From the NCBI GenBank assembly GCA_018857735.1, contig JABMCL010001457.1, positions 50,001-114,000 of the forward strand: a DNA stretch of 64,000 bases, read 5' to 3'. The position numbers were made by a program, and so were the translations under genes. The notes under the pieces are model-generated. The model searched no databases, had not been told where the DNA came from, and was given only the letters and a program-made list of their open reading frames with translations. Of the stretch, positions 44,801-55,868 are shown piece by piece (position 1 is the first letter of the stretch; the number at the start of each line of letters is the position of its first letter). Source of the stretch: Alviniconcha marisindica (lineage: Eukaryota > Mollusca > Gastropoda > Provannidae).

Positions 44801-47800
44801 AGATGAAAACCAGACAGGGCTCCTGTGGTCTTTGGTGGTCATCTGCCATTTTCAAAGCCTTGAAAGTCTGGGGAAAATATATGTATTTCAGCTGAAGGTC
44901 TTTGAAAGTCTGTGAATTTTGACTTCTCCTGTGAATCCCCAAAGCAGATAATTCCCTGACATAGAATAAGGAGCTCGATAGGTTTATACTTTGGCTGATA
45001 TGAATTGTAATCATGAAATCATTGCACCTGTGCATGTAAAATATGCTCTGATTTCTGCAACAAAAATACCCTCAGTGTGAACCATTTATGGTGATTAGTA
45101 TTATGTATCATTCTTTTGTAAATTTACAATATGATTTAAAGCTATTTTTCTTTATAACTTATAATATATGTATTATTCTTTTGTAAATTTATGATATGAT
45201 TTAAAGCTGTTTTTTAATAACTTATAATCTGTGTATCATTCTTTTGTTTAACTTATAGTACTTTACAGTCATTTTTTTAAAATTCCTTCTTTCCACAGAA
45301 TTTGTGGAAGTGGAGACCCCAACATTGTTTCGGCGAACTCCAGGAGTGAGTGCCTTTATGTTTTAGAATCAAAAGACAGAGGAATCCATTTGTAGACAAC
45401 TCCAGTTGCAGACATACAGTCAGGACCTGTAGAACAGGGCTCACAAGTGGGTTGATGCAGAGTGCCTACAGTCTTTGAAAGTTGGGGGGAAAATATCTTC
45501 CATTTTCAAGGTATTGAAAGTCTGAAAATGTGAATAATTCTGCTGAGGTCTTTGAGAGTTTGTGAATTTTGACTTCTCCCGTGAAACTGAAAATCCAAGT
45601 TGAAAATAACCAGCTAGATGGCTTCGTATAGCTGTTATGTATATATATATATATATATATGTACATTATTATCATGAAATGGCTCTAGCTTGGCATCTGA
45701 ACTGGGAAGTAGTAGGTCTTTATGTGAACAGTTGATCACATATGCTCATCAAATTTTGAAAACCATGGTCTTGAAAGCTTGTAAAAAGTTTATGAATTTT
45801 GGAGTGAAATGTTTGAAGGAACCCTGTGACTCCATCAGTCATTTTGTGTTTTGTTTGTACAGCAGCAGCTCTGTTGTATGACCACATAGAGAATCGCGAC
45901 AAACTGTTTTTTACAGAAACTGTTAGTGTTACAATGGAACTTTGTCTTCCAAGACCATCCTGAAGGTTGAGTGAATGGTCTTAAAAGAGAGATGGTCTTT
46001 GGTCAGTTTTGTGTTTGGTTGTTTTTTTACATAAAAATATGATGATTCCATCTTACATGATGGAAGGTATTTTAGTCCTAGTTTTTGACATGCCCATCTG
46101 CCACCTGCTAATTGTTGTTATGTACCTGTGCAGGGTGCCAAAGAGTTTGTGGTTCCCAGCCACATACCAGGAAAGTTCTACAGTCTGCCACAGAGTCCAC
46201 AACAGGTAATGGGTCCTTTTCCTTCTTTTTCCTCTTCTCCTTCTTCATCCATTTCTTCTCCATCATCCTTTTCTTTCTGTCCTTTTCTTCTCCTTTTTCT
46301 TTTTCTTTTTCTGGTTGTTGTTGTTCTTCTTTTTCTTCTAGGTTAGACATGGAGTAACTCAACTGTCATACTGATTATTATGTTACTTTTATGTGGTATC
46401 GGTGTGTTCCCATTTGACTATCAGCCTTTCTCTTATTAAAACTTTTATGTGGAAAACAAAACACTTTCTCTTGGTATTACTATTAGCAGCTTATAGTGAT
46501 CTCTTTTATCCACATAAAATCACTTTACCTGTGAACAGAAGTTAGAGGCAACATGAATCAAAGGTGTTGTGACAGGACCAAATGTGTTGTGACATGGCCA
46601 ACTGTGTTCTGATGTGACCAACATTTTTAACGATTTGTTAAATGACCAAATGTGTTGTGGCATCACCAGATTTTGTTGTGACATGGCCAAATGTGTTGTG
46701 ACATGACCAAATGTGTTGCGACATGAACAAATGTGTTGTGACATGACCAAATGTGTTGTGACATGACCTGTTTTCAGTTCAAACAGCTGCTGATGGTGGG
46801 CGGCCTGGACCGCTACTTCCAGATCGCCAGGTGCTACCGTGACGAGGGAGCCAAACCCAACAGACAGCCCGAGTTCACACAGGTAATTGGAGGTGATGTG
46901 GCCAGGTGGTCTAAACTTTGGCCTTGGGATTGAAAGGTTGTGAGGATGTTTGCAGCCGCTTTCTGGGCCCCCCCCCCCCCCCCCGCATGCACCCACCCAC
47001 CCCAAATTCTCAGGATGAGGGCTCTGCCTCTTGCTCTTTGACGAGATGCAAGGGTACACATGGGAATGCGAGGAGCTGAAAACAGGGCAGTTTGAGTCAG
47101 GCGTGCAGTAGTGTCCAATTGCTAGAAGAACAATCTTTAATAAAAATGTTAAAAACAGCACTAATGTTGAAATCCCTGGACAAGCTTATGGGAGAGCAGT
47201 GAGACAAGATTATGTAATGGTTAAAGATCCAGCAGTTACCTGGCTTTGTTCTGCATGCGCACTGCACATCGTATCTTTCAGTTTGATTCTGGCCTGTGCC
47301 TCAGGAAAAGAAAAAGAAAAAAACCCTCAGATCTCACTCAGTCTGTTTAGAGAGTCTTTGTAACAAGTATTCTTCTTTCTTGGATTCCCTCATATGCCAG
47401 ACTTAGTGAAATGATGTTGCCCTTTGCTGCAGGTTGACCTCGAGATGTCCTTCGTGGACGCCCAGGGCATCATCTCGCTGGTGGAGGACATGCTGCAGAG
47501 CTGTTGGCCGGCAGAGAGAGGGACAGTCACTGGGCCTTTCCCACACCTTTCCTACCAACAGTGCATGACACAGTACGGCTGCGACAAGCCTGACACCAGG
47601 TTCTCATGGAAGGTACAGCATGGCGATGATGGTGATGGCAGCAACAGTAGTTTTTATACCTTTGTCATTATCAGTGCACGACAACACAGCTGTGACAAGC
47701 ATGACACAAGAATATGATGGTGATGATGAAATGTGTGCTAGCACGTTTTCTAAGAAATTTGTTCTTAAATTATTTCAGTTGACTGATATGCTGTGTGTGT

Positions 47801-48622
47801 GTGTGTGTGTGCGTGTGCATTTGCGTGAGTGGCAAAATGCACATGTGTATGTGTGTGTGTGTGTGTGTGCATTCATGTGTTCCTCTGTGTGTGTGTAATG
47901 TAGGTCTTGCCTGTTTAGCGTCTTGTGATTTGAACTGCTTGTAGTTATTGTTATTGTTGTTTTCTGCTTCAGATGACTCACTTTGGATGTAGTATATATT
48001 TGAATTTTGTGCAGAGCACTGAGCTTTGTTGTTTATGTTCAAGGTCTGTGCTTTATAAATTATAGTTCATTACTGTTATTATGATGATGGTGATGATGGT
48101 CTGTGCTTTATAAATTATATTTCATTACTATTACTATGATGATGATTATGGTGATATTGATAATGATGATGGCAGTCTCCCCACTGTTCCCACACCTATT
48201 TTACCTTCAATACATGTAAATGAAATCTGTCTCTAAAGACCTTCCTTCCTTGTGCTGGCTTTATTATTAACATCAAGTGTCTCTGAGTCTCTATATTTCT
48301 ATGTAGATGAACCGTTGTGGAAAAAGACCTCCCTCATTTGAAACATGAGGAGTTTGTTTCCAAAAGATGCACATGCTCTCTATTGAAGCAAACACAGAGG
48401 ATATGATGATGTTCACTGAGCTTTCCTGTTGAATCACAACGTGGAGGTCTGTGTGTGCAGCTGCAAGATGTGACAGAAATATTCTCAGCTCATCCCATTC
48501 CTGCCTTTAGTACGGTGAACTGGAGTCTCAGCTCTATTCAGGCCTTGCGTATACCTGCTGGCAGTGTAAGTGTGTGTGTGTTTGTGTGCGTGTGACAGTG
48601 TATGTGTTTGTGTGTGTGTGTG

Positions 48623-48653
<31 letters not shown>

Positions 48654-49891
48654 CACACACACACTCACACAGAGACACAGAGAGAGTGACAGTGTGTGTT
48701 TGTGTGTGTGTTTGTTTGTGCATGCGATTGTGTTTGTGTGTGTGTGTGTGCATGCATTTGTGCACATATATGTGTGTTTGTGTGTAGGGAGGAAGGGGTT
48801 TTCATGTGTGCATTTGTGTGCATATATTGTGTAATACACTTGTACTGTTCATGTGTGATTTGCATATATATATGTGTGTGCTGCAGTCTGCAGTACTTTT
48901 GAAATTGTGTTCTTTATACTAGCCTCCTCTTACAGGTCTTGATATTTAACATGCCAGTCAACCACAAAGTCATACCAAGGCAAAACAGAAGTTGTCAATT
49001 TACAAACAGAATGGTTCACAGGTCTGACCCTTGGTTACATGCATTGTTGTTGGGACCTTATTAAAACATCACGTGTCAAATTTTTTCAAAACACACAAAA
49101 AGTTAAAAAGATCACTTAAGGTAGTGAGAAAAAGTGAAATGTGCAAATCGTAAAGTTTGACCCCCTTTTGAAGGGACAAACAGCAAACAACGAGTTGATT
49201 TAAAGACAAATGATGAAAGGAAGGAAATCCTTTATCTTTCAGGCGGCGCTGTTTTGGCCCAGAAGAACAGAAGAATCCACCCTGAAAATCTGAAAGGGTC
49301 TAAACTGTGCATGTTTCATATTGTCCCATTCAAATAACTTCTTTTGAACCTTTTTTGTGTTTTGATATATTTCTCTTTTTCTTTTTTCTTCTTTCTTTTG
49401 TCCAGAATTCTCATAGCTCTGTTTCAGATTTTGGGGTGTAAACCCTTGAACTGTGCATATTTTGCATTGTCCCATTAAAATAACTGTTCTTTTGAACTTT
49501 TTGTGTTTTGATCTTCGTTTTTTTCTTTTCTCCAGAATTCTGACAGTTAGCTCTGTTTCAGATTTTGGGGTCTAAACTCAATTCTTGGCTGCTCAGCTTC
49601 ATGATGACCTCTGCTGAGATTGACCTATTCATACCTGTTTCTGTGACCTTGACCCATTTTCAATAATGCATGTCACATTAAAAAAAAAAACCCTCACATA
49701 CTGAACATATTGAATGCAAGTTGACCAAGCACTTGCTCAGATTCTCAGTTCCACATATCTTCGTTGTCTCTGATGGGATTCAGAGAACATTCAAACCATT
49801 GTTTTACTTTTCCTGTTTGCAGAAGCATTTATCAAACAAAGACATTGAAGAACTGACTGCATTTGGAAAACAGCATCTACCTGAAGAATTG
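41835..49891 (+). CDS. DARS2: mitochondrial aspartyl-tRNA synthetase, N-terminal exons only
   Basis: Exons: 41835-41997, 42285-42451, 43146-43244, 43827-43925, 44406-44529, 45299-45345, 46134-46205, 46778-46882, 47433-47612, 48461-48565, 49823-49891. They keep one frame for 410 codons. The first 54 residues lack Asp/Glu apart from one Asp and are rich in Arg, Ser and His, as for a mitochondrial targeting sequence. An OB-fold anticodon-binding domain follows at about 60-175 ([20 protein letters not shown]). Next come class II motif 1 ([19 protein letters not shown], about 219-237) and motif 2 ([17 protein letters not shown], about 266-282). The enzyme charges mitochondrial tRNA-Asp in the matrix. 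Vertebrate DARS2 is about 645 residues. The remainder, with motif 3 (GLDRL), is not present between 49892 and 51500. The last exon ends before GCAAGT, a possible GC-AG intron. The start is the only ATG before the signal-like stretch. Confidence 0.92.
44650..44835 (+). mobile_element. tRNA-headed SINE, family D
   Basis: Contains GTGGTTAAGGGACATGGGAT (A-box-like) and a B-box-like GGTTTGAACCC near 44702. It continues with AGTCCTTTGGATGAGATGAA and CAGGGCTCCTGTGGTC, reminiscent of the widespread invertebrate SINE phrase CCTTYGGATGAGACG. It lies in intron 5 of DARS2. A short similar head (GTGGTCTAAACTTTGG, then GATTGAAAGGTTGTG) lies at 46905-46940. Confidence 0.5.
44836..45005. repeat. about 165-bp dispersed repeat, copy 1 (copy 2 at 45468-45640)
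   Basis: Both copies share ATTTTCAA(A/G)GC-CTTGAAAGTCTG, GCTGAAGGTCTTTGAAAGTC and TGTGAATTTTGACTTCTCC, then A-rich sequence and a GGCTTCGTAT or GGTTTATACT end. They sit in adjacent DARS2 introns (5 and 6). The family is not recognised. Confidence 0.65.
45085..45275 (+). repeat. about 68-bp tandem repeat, three copies
   Basis: Units contain ATTCTTTTGTAAATTTA, ATATGATTTAAAGC and TTTATAACTTATAAT. The array lies in DARS2 intron 5 and ends about 25 bp before the exon at 45299. Confidence 0.75.
46550..46770 (+). repeat. 18-19 bp tandem repeat abutting a splice acceptor
   Basis: Degenerate TGTGTTGTGACATGACCAAA units run up to the polypyrimidine tract of the exon at 46778. The final unit grades into GACATGACCTGTTTTCAG. 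Each unit offers a branch-point-like CATGAC. Confidence 0.85.
48566..48780. repeat. (GT)n microsatellite with GA and CA segments
   Basis: GT-rich low-complexity DNA directly after the donor of the DARS2 exon ending at 48565. It includes (GA)n and (CA)n at 48639-48665. Smaller GT tracts lie at 47793-47812 and 47850-47900. 48080-48170 holds GATGAT and a duplicated CTGTGCTTTATAAATTATA block. Confidence 0.85.
49297..49585 (+). repeat. about 150-bp tandem duplication
   Basis: Two copies share AACTGTGCAT(G/A)TTT, ATTGTCCCATT(C/A)AAATAACT and CTTTTGAAC, then TTTGTGTTTTGAT, CCAGAATTCT and AGCTCTGTTTCAGATTTTGG. They lie in DARS2 intron 10. Confidence 0.8.
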
Positions 49892-51555
49892 GCAAGTCTC
49901 TGTGTTATTTGTCTTGTTGGTTGTTTTGTTGTTGCTGTTAAGTGCCTCTCACTTCGGTATTGTGTGTGTGTGCGCACATGCACTGTGTGTGTGTGTTGTG
50001 TACGTGTGTGTGAGGATGGGTGGGTGTCTGTGCATGCGTTCATGCATATTACAACCACCTCACCACAGCATTAGGGGGCACAGGGACATGAAGACATGTG
50101 TATTGTGTGTAATGAAAAAGACTGAGTGTAAACTGTAATTTTAAAGCTGATTCAAAACTCATTGACTACTACCACTACATGTGTACCAGTGAGCTGCTTT
50201 ATTTCACTCAAGAAAACAAACAAAAAACAACAACCCAGATTTGTTTAATATTGAAGGCAGTTACAACAGTCATTTATAAATTAGTGCTAATGATGGTTGT
50301 TCAATCTACATTTACAGTGGATTGTTAAAGCTTGAGTGAATATCATCTAAATGTACAATAATTCACACGAAACAGAAAATTAAATGCTGGTAAGTGAACA
50401 CTTTGCATATAACATGGATATATTACGTAAAATAAACTGCACAGCTGTAATGTGCATTTTGATGTGGGGTGTAGTCCCAGTCAAAGGCCATTGCCAATGT
50501 CATTACTGGTGTCTTACTGTCTCTAGCCAAAGTGCTGGGGGTCAAAGCAAAATGTTTTTCATATTATTAAGAGTCCCTTATCAGGATTACTTTCAGCTGT
50601 AGTAATCTTCACGCCATGACAAGCTCCATTATAAAAATCCCCAAAGCGAGAGTGCACTGCTGCTGAAGTGGCAGGCAACACTGCACTTGTACATGTACAA
50701 CAATATTTACAGGTGTGGGGAAATGGCTGCACACACTACCTTCTCACCCAGCATTGGGATAACCTCAGGGTTATTTATGCCTTAGGATCCAAACGCTAAG
50801 AAACAATCAAACAATACTGTACAAATCTCACGAGTGCAGTGCAAATGTGGGAATACAAAAGTATGAAATGCATGGTCAATAAAATAGACATGACTCAGGA
50901 TCCTCTTTTGGAATGAGTGTTCAGCATTTGAGGGCTGGAATCTTTGAAGACTTCTGGCAATACACGCTGCTAACAGCTATAAATTTACATCTGAGTACAG
51001 AAACTGTGCTTTTTTTTTCTTATTTGTGCTATGATAAGACATTAAACATACTAATGATAGTGTCATAAAAAAAGACTCAGATATATCCTTGTGTCAAATA
51101 ACGGCAACATGATTCATGGGCGCTTTTTAAAAGCATAATCAACTTTTCAAGGGGAAATGGAGAGGGATATGCAGTATACTCTTCTCTCTGTCTCACACAT
51201 GCACCCGCACGCATGCACACACGGACAAACACACACACAAATGCACACATACATGCTGACGCTACACACATAATTACATGCACATACACATAATTATATA
51301 TTATATAATATTCACCTACATTAGTTGTAAGAAATAACCATCCCAGAAAGCAATTGTTCCGAGATTTGGGGACATATAAAGCCGACTTGTTGTTTGTTTT
51401 TGAATCTCTCTCTCTCTCTCTCTCCGTGTCAGCGTGACGACACAAAACTCATGCAGGTCTGTAATCGCCCCCCCCCCCCCCCCCCCCCCCGCCTTCTTTG
51501 TCTCCCGCCCCCCGTGCACGCCGCCAGTCCTAAACGCACCACTAACAGGGAAACC
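49892..51555 (-). other. 3' UTR of the LRR gene and end of the DARS2-related region
   Basis: No exon for the missing DARS2 part is visible on the plus strand. On the minus strand this is the predicted 3' UTR of the LRR gene, ending near AATAAA (50203-50198). It includes (TC)n at 51406-51424 and a poly-C tract at 51467-51490 (poly-G on the gene's strand) just after the stop codon. Confidence 0.45.
50198..50203 (-). terminator. polyadenylation signal AATAAA for the LRR gene
   Basis: Minus-strand AATAAA in GAGTGAAATAAAGCAGCTC, about 1.35 kb after the LRR stop codon. It is the best candidate on this strand in the interval; downstream sequence includes GT-rich stretches. Confidence 0.45.
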
Positions 51556-54500
51556 TCATAACCAATCCGATGCCTTGTCCTCCGCCAGCATCGGCGACGA
51601 CACCGCCTTCGGGCCGATGGGGTTGTCCATGGCGTTGCGATACTCGGAGTCGCGTCTGTGTATCTGAACGTCACTGGTGCCGCGCCGCATGGCGGGTGGG
51701 CCGCTGCGCTCCTCCGCCGAGCCCCGGCCTTCTTCGCCGGCCCCCCTCCGGCCCCCGTCTCCTCTGCCCTCTCCGTGTCGCCCTTCGTCCCGGCGGCCGT
51801 CGTCGTCGTACTCGCGGCGGTCGTGGCTGCGGTCGCGCGACAGCTCAGGGCGCGTAACTCTCTCCTCTCTCTCCTCCCTGCGTTCTCTCCCCTCCCTGAC
51901 GTTCTCGTACTCCCTGTGGTGACGGTTGGCCGGGTAGGGGGAGTGGGAGTAGGCATGTTGCTGGCTCGGATGCTGGCCGCTGCTGCTGCGACGCTCGGGG
52001 GGAGGTCTGGGGTCGCCGCCGCCGCCGTTGGCGAGGAAGTCTGCAGGGTTCCTGGGCGGGTAGGGAAGAAGAGCGCGGGACTCGTGGCTGGGTACAGGCC
52101 TGCGAAGCTCTTCCTCCGCTGCCGCCATCGCCCGCTCCTGCTCCTGCTCCGCCTCGAACCTCCGCCTGTACGGGTAGTCGGGGCCGTAGGGAGGGTAGCG
52201 CGGCCAGACGGCCGGGTAGGGGAGGGTGTAGAAACGGCCGCCCTCTCGCTCGTAGGCCGCCACCCTCACCGGCACGGGGCCCGGGGCCCAGGTGGCCCGA
52301 TAGGAAGCCGCCGCCGCCGCGTCTTCCCAGCGGTCCGGCGCCCGCCTGAGGTTGACGACTAGGGGCGGGTATTTCTCGCGGTACCGCACGTCCCACAGCG
52401 GGGGCTCGAGGGAGTGCGCCCTGTCGGGTCTGGCTCGCTGCAGCTGCTGCTGGGAGTGGGCGTGGGGGTGGGACGGAACCCGGAGGGGAACCATCTCCGA
52501 GACGGAGCGGACTCGCCGGTTGTCGTTGCCGCTGCTGTCCCTCCTGGAGTGGTGGCCGTCCCTCTTGGGCCTGTCTCTCTGCCCCTTCTCCTCCCGCTGG
52601 CTCCGTCCACTCAGACGCTCGGGCCACGGGGGTCGTGGGGGTCCCTGCTGGTGGTGGTGGTGGTGGTGGTGGTGCTTCTTGTCGCTGTGGTGGTGGTTGT
52701 GGTCGTGGTGGGGGTCAGGGTTTTTCCCCGCCACGACCAGTCGCTTGGAAGCCACCCAGCCGTTGACGAGCTCCTGCTTGCCGAACGGGTCGGACCGCTT
52801 GGAGACGCGCACCAGGTCCACCCTGCTGCTCTCCTTCTCCTTCTTCGTCTTCTTCTTCTTCGCCCCCCTCCCCGCCCCCGCCCACTCCGCCTTCCACGGG
52901 TGGCCTCCCCGTTGCGCCCTGCGCCACTTGCTGTAGTAGTGGCACACCAGGCTGGACACGATGCCCACCACGATGCCCAGCCCCCCGACGGAGCCGAAGA
53001 TGATCAGGTACAGCAGCTTGACGTTGCACTGGAACCGCTCCACCGTGTAGGCGGCCACCTGCTTGCCCCGGTGCTCGGGCGGCGACGCGCACGTGTTGGT
53101 GAGGTTGAGGTCGTAGCGCTGCCGGACCCGGATCGTCGTCTTGCGCAGCCAGTCCTGCAGCGGCAGCAGGTCGCAGCCGCAGTCGAAGGGGTTCCCGGAG
53201 ATGTCCACCTCCGCCAGCTTCTCCAGGTGCTGGAAGAGCTCGGCGGGGACCACCCGCATCCGGTTCCTCCGCAGCGACAGGGAGAGAAGGCTGACGAGCG
53301 GCTGGAAGGACGTGACGTTCAGCTCCTCGATCAGGTTGAAGCCCAGGTCGAGGTGGCGGAGCGACTCCAGGGAGCGGAAGGGGCGGAAGAAGTCGCTCAT
53401 CTGCAGCGAGTTGTTGGACAGGCGCAGGGCAGTGAGGTTGCCGAGGAACTTGAAGGTCTCGTCGTGGATGGCGGAGAGGTTGTTATGGCGGAGGTCGAGA
53501 ATTCTCAGACGGTCCATGCCGTAAAAGGTCTGCTGGTCCAGGTCGTTCAGCTTGTTGTCGTGCAGGTACACCTGAAGGAGACAGAATTCAGCTGTGGTAG
53601 ACGATTATGATGTAAAATCAACAACATAAAAAAACACCTTGTCTTACACACACACGCACGCTCGCTAGAATGCAGGCAGGCAGGCAGGCATTCATACAGC
53701 GGTGTGTAAAACAGACCAAGGATCTCCGCATTCCTTCTCCGTTACTTTGGCGGTCCATCTGAAGAACTTGGCGGGAGAGGAAGTTGTGGAACAAGGCCTA
53801 AGATATGAACCCAGACCGCTACATTCCTGCCTTCTTTGTAGTAGTCCAGTTGGATGTCCAGCAGAAGGACTGGGTTACGACTTTTGAGGACAGATATTGT
53901 GAAACGAGCAAACGATCTGTTCATGCCATTGGATGCCAGCTGAAGAACTGGGTGTGGGTGAGGTCGTTGTGAGACGAGCACAATGGTGATCTCTCATCTA
54001 AAACCCTCTATTCTACCGCACCCCCCTTCCCCACCTACCCACCCACCCACCGCCACCAGTTGCACTGTTGGTGTTGATGCTGAGGATGATGGTGTTGCTG
54101 TTGTTGCTACGGGTGCGAGTGAGGTCATTGTGAGACGAGCAAATGATCTCTCATCTAAAACCTTCCATTCTACCGCCCCCATCCTAGTTGCGTTTTGTTA
54201 CTGCTGTTAGTGTTGATGCTGTAGCTGATGGTATTGCTGCTGCAGCTGAAGCTGCACACGTCACCGGATGCCTACCTCCTCGGTGGTGGTCCAGCTGAAG
54301 AACTGGGTGCAGGTGAGGTCGTTGGGAGACCAGAAAATAATCTCTCACCTAAAACCCGTTGCACTGTTAGTGTTGATGCTGAGGATGATGGTGTTGCTGC
54401 TGCTGAATCTGTACGCGCCACCGGATGCCTACCTCTTCGGTGATGGAAGAGCAACATTTAAATTTTTTTTTTTTTTAATGATGTGCACCCTCCCCTCCCC

Positions 54501-55773
54501 CAACCCTTGTCACTGCACTTCGTTACTGCTGCTGCTATTGATGTTGCTGTTGCAGACAGGGATTTTTATATGTTCTTTATTGATACAGTTCACTGGATGC
54601 CTGCCTCCTGGGTGGTGATACAGCTGAAGAACTGGGTGTGGGTGAGGTCGTTGGGAGACGAATGATCTCTCATCTGAAACCCTCTATTCTCCCACCCCCC
54701 CCCCCCCCCCCCCCCCCACTTTATTTTTTATTTTTTATTTTTTACTACTGTTAGTGTTGATGCTTAGGATGATAGTATTGCTGCTGCTGCTGAAGCTGCA
54801 CACGTCACCGGATGCCTACCTCCTCGGTGGTGGTCCAGCTGAAGAACTGGGTGCGGGTGAGGTCGTTGTGCGAGAGGTCGATGACTCGCGGCGAGGCGGG
54901 AAGGAAGGCCCGGTGGTCGATGTTGCTGAGGTCGTTCTGGCTAAAGTTGGCCAGCGCGATGCGCGAGGCCTCGGTGAAGAGGAAGGCGCTCAGAGACTGC
55001 AGGTTGTTGTCGTAGGCGCTGAAGACCCTGTGGGCAGAGAGTGCAGTGTCAGTGAGTCTGCAACTTGGTGTTTTACGCCCAGTCAACCATTACGGTTATA
55101 TCGGGGCGATGTCCAGTGTCAGTGAGTGAGTAACTTGGTGTTTTACGCCCAGTCAACCATTACGGTTATATCAGGGCGATGTCCAGTGTCAGTGAGTAAA
55201 GGGTCAGAAGTAAGCAGCTGAACGAAGGCAGAGAGGTTTTTGAAGGAAGGAAACAACTAGGTTTTAACGAAGTAAGAGGGCAGTTTGAGGGAAGATGAAA
55301 AGCGGTTGGTGAAGGTACAGAGGAAAAAGAAAGGTAAAGAACAGCTTAAGGGTTTGTATAAATGTTTTTAAAGGCACAGAGCGCTGACATAAAGGTAAAA
55401 AACAGCTTGAGAGAAGGTAGAGAGCATTTCAGTGAAGGTAGAAATCGGTTTGCATGAAGACAGAGGGCACTGGAATTAAAGTAGAGATTAGTTTGAATGA
55501 AGAGAGACAGAGAGACAAAAGAGCCACCCATCACACACACACACCACACACCACCACACACCACACACACACACACCACACACACACACCCAACACACAC
55601 CCCACAACACACAACACAAACACACACCACACACACACACACACACAACACAACACCACACACACCACACACACCCACACCACCACACAAACACACACCA
55701 CACACGACAACACAGACACTAAAACAATCAAACACACACACACAAAACACACACACACACACACACCACACAC

Positions 55774-55821
<48 letters not shown>

Positions 55822-55837
55822 CCGCTGACACATCACA

Positions 55838-55868
<31 letters not shown>

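Noticed and set aside
53569..53571. GTG as a start codon for the 671-codon LRR frame
   Set aside because: The frame begins exactly at a splice acceptor (CCTTCAG before GTGTACCTG) and continues the LRRs of the preceding exon, so it is an internal exon.
52414..53610. 398-codon plus-strand frame opposite LRR exon 5
   Set aside because: It is the antisense shadow of a GC-rich exon; the minus-strand frame has LRR, LRRCT and membrane segments with proper splice sites. Antisense frames at 51658-52362, 54754-55125, 56566-57234 and 59145-59953 are rejected for the same reason.
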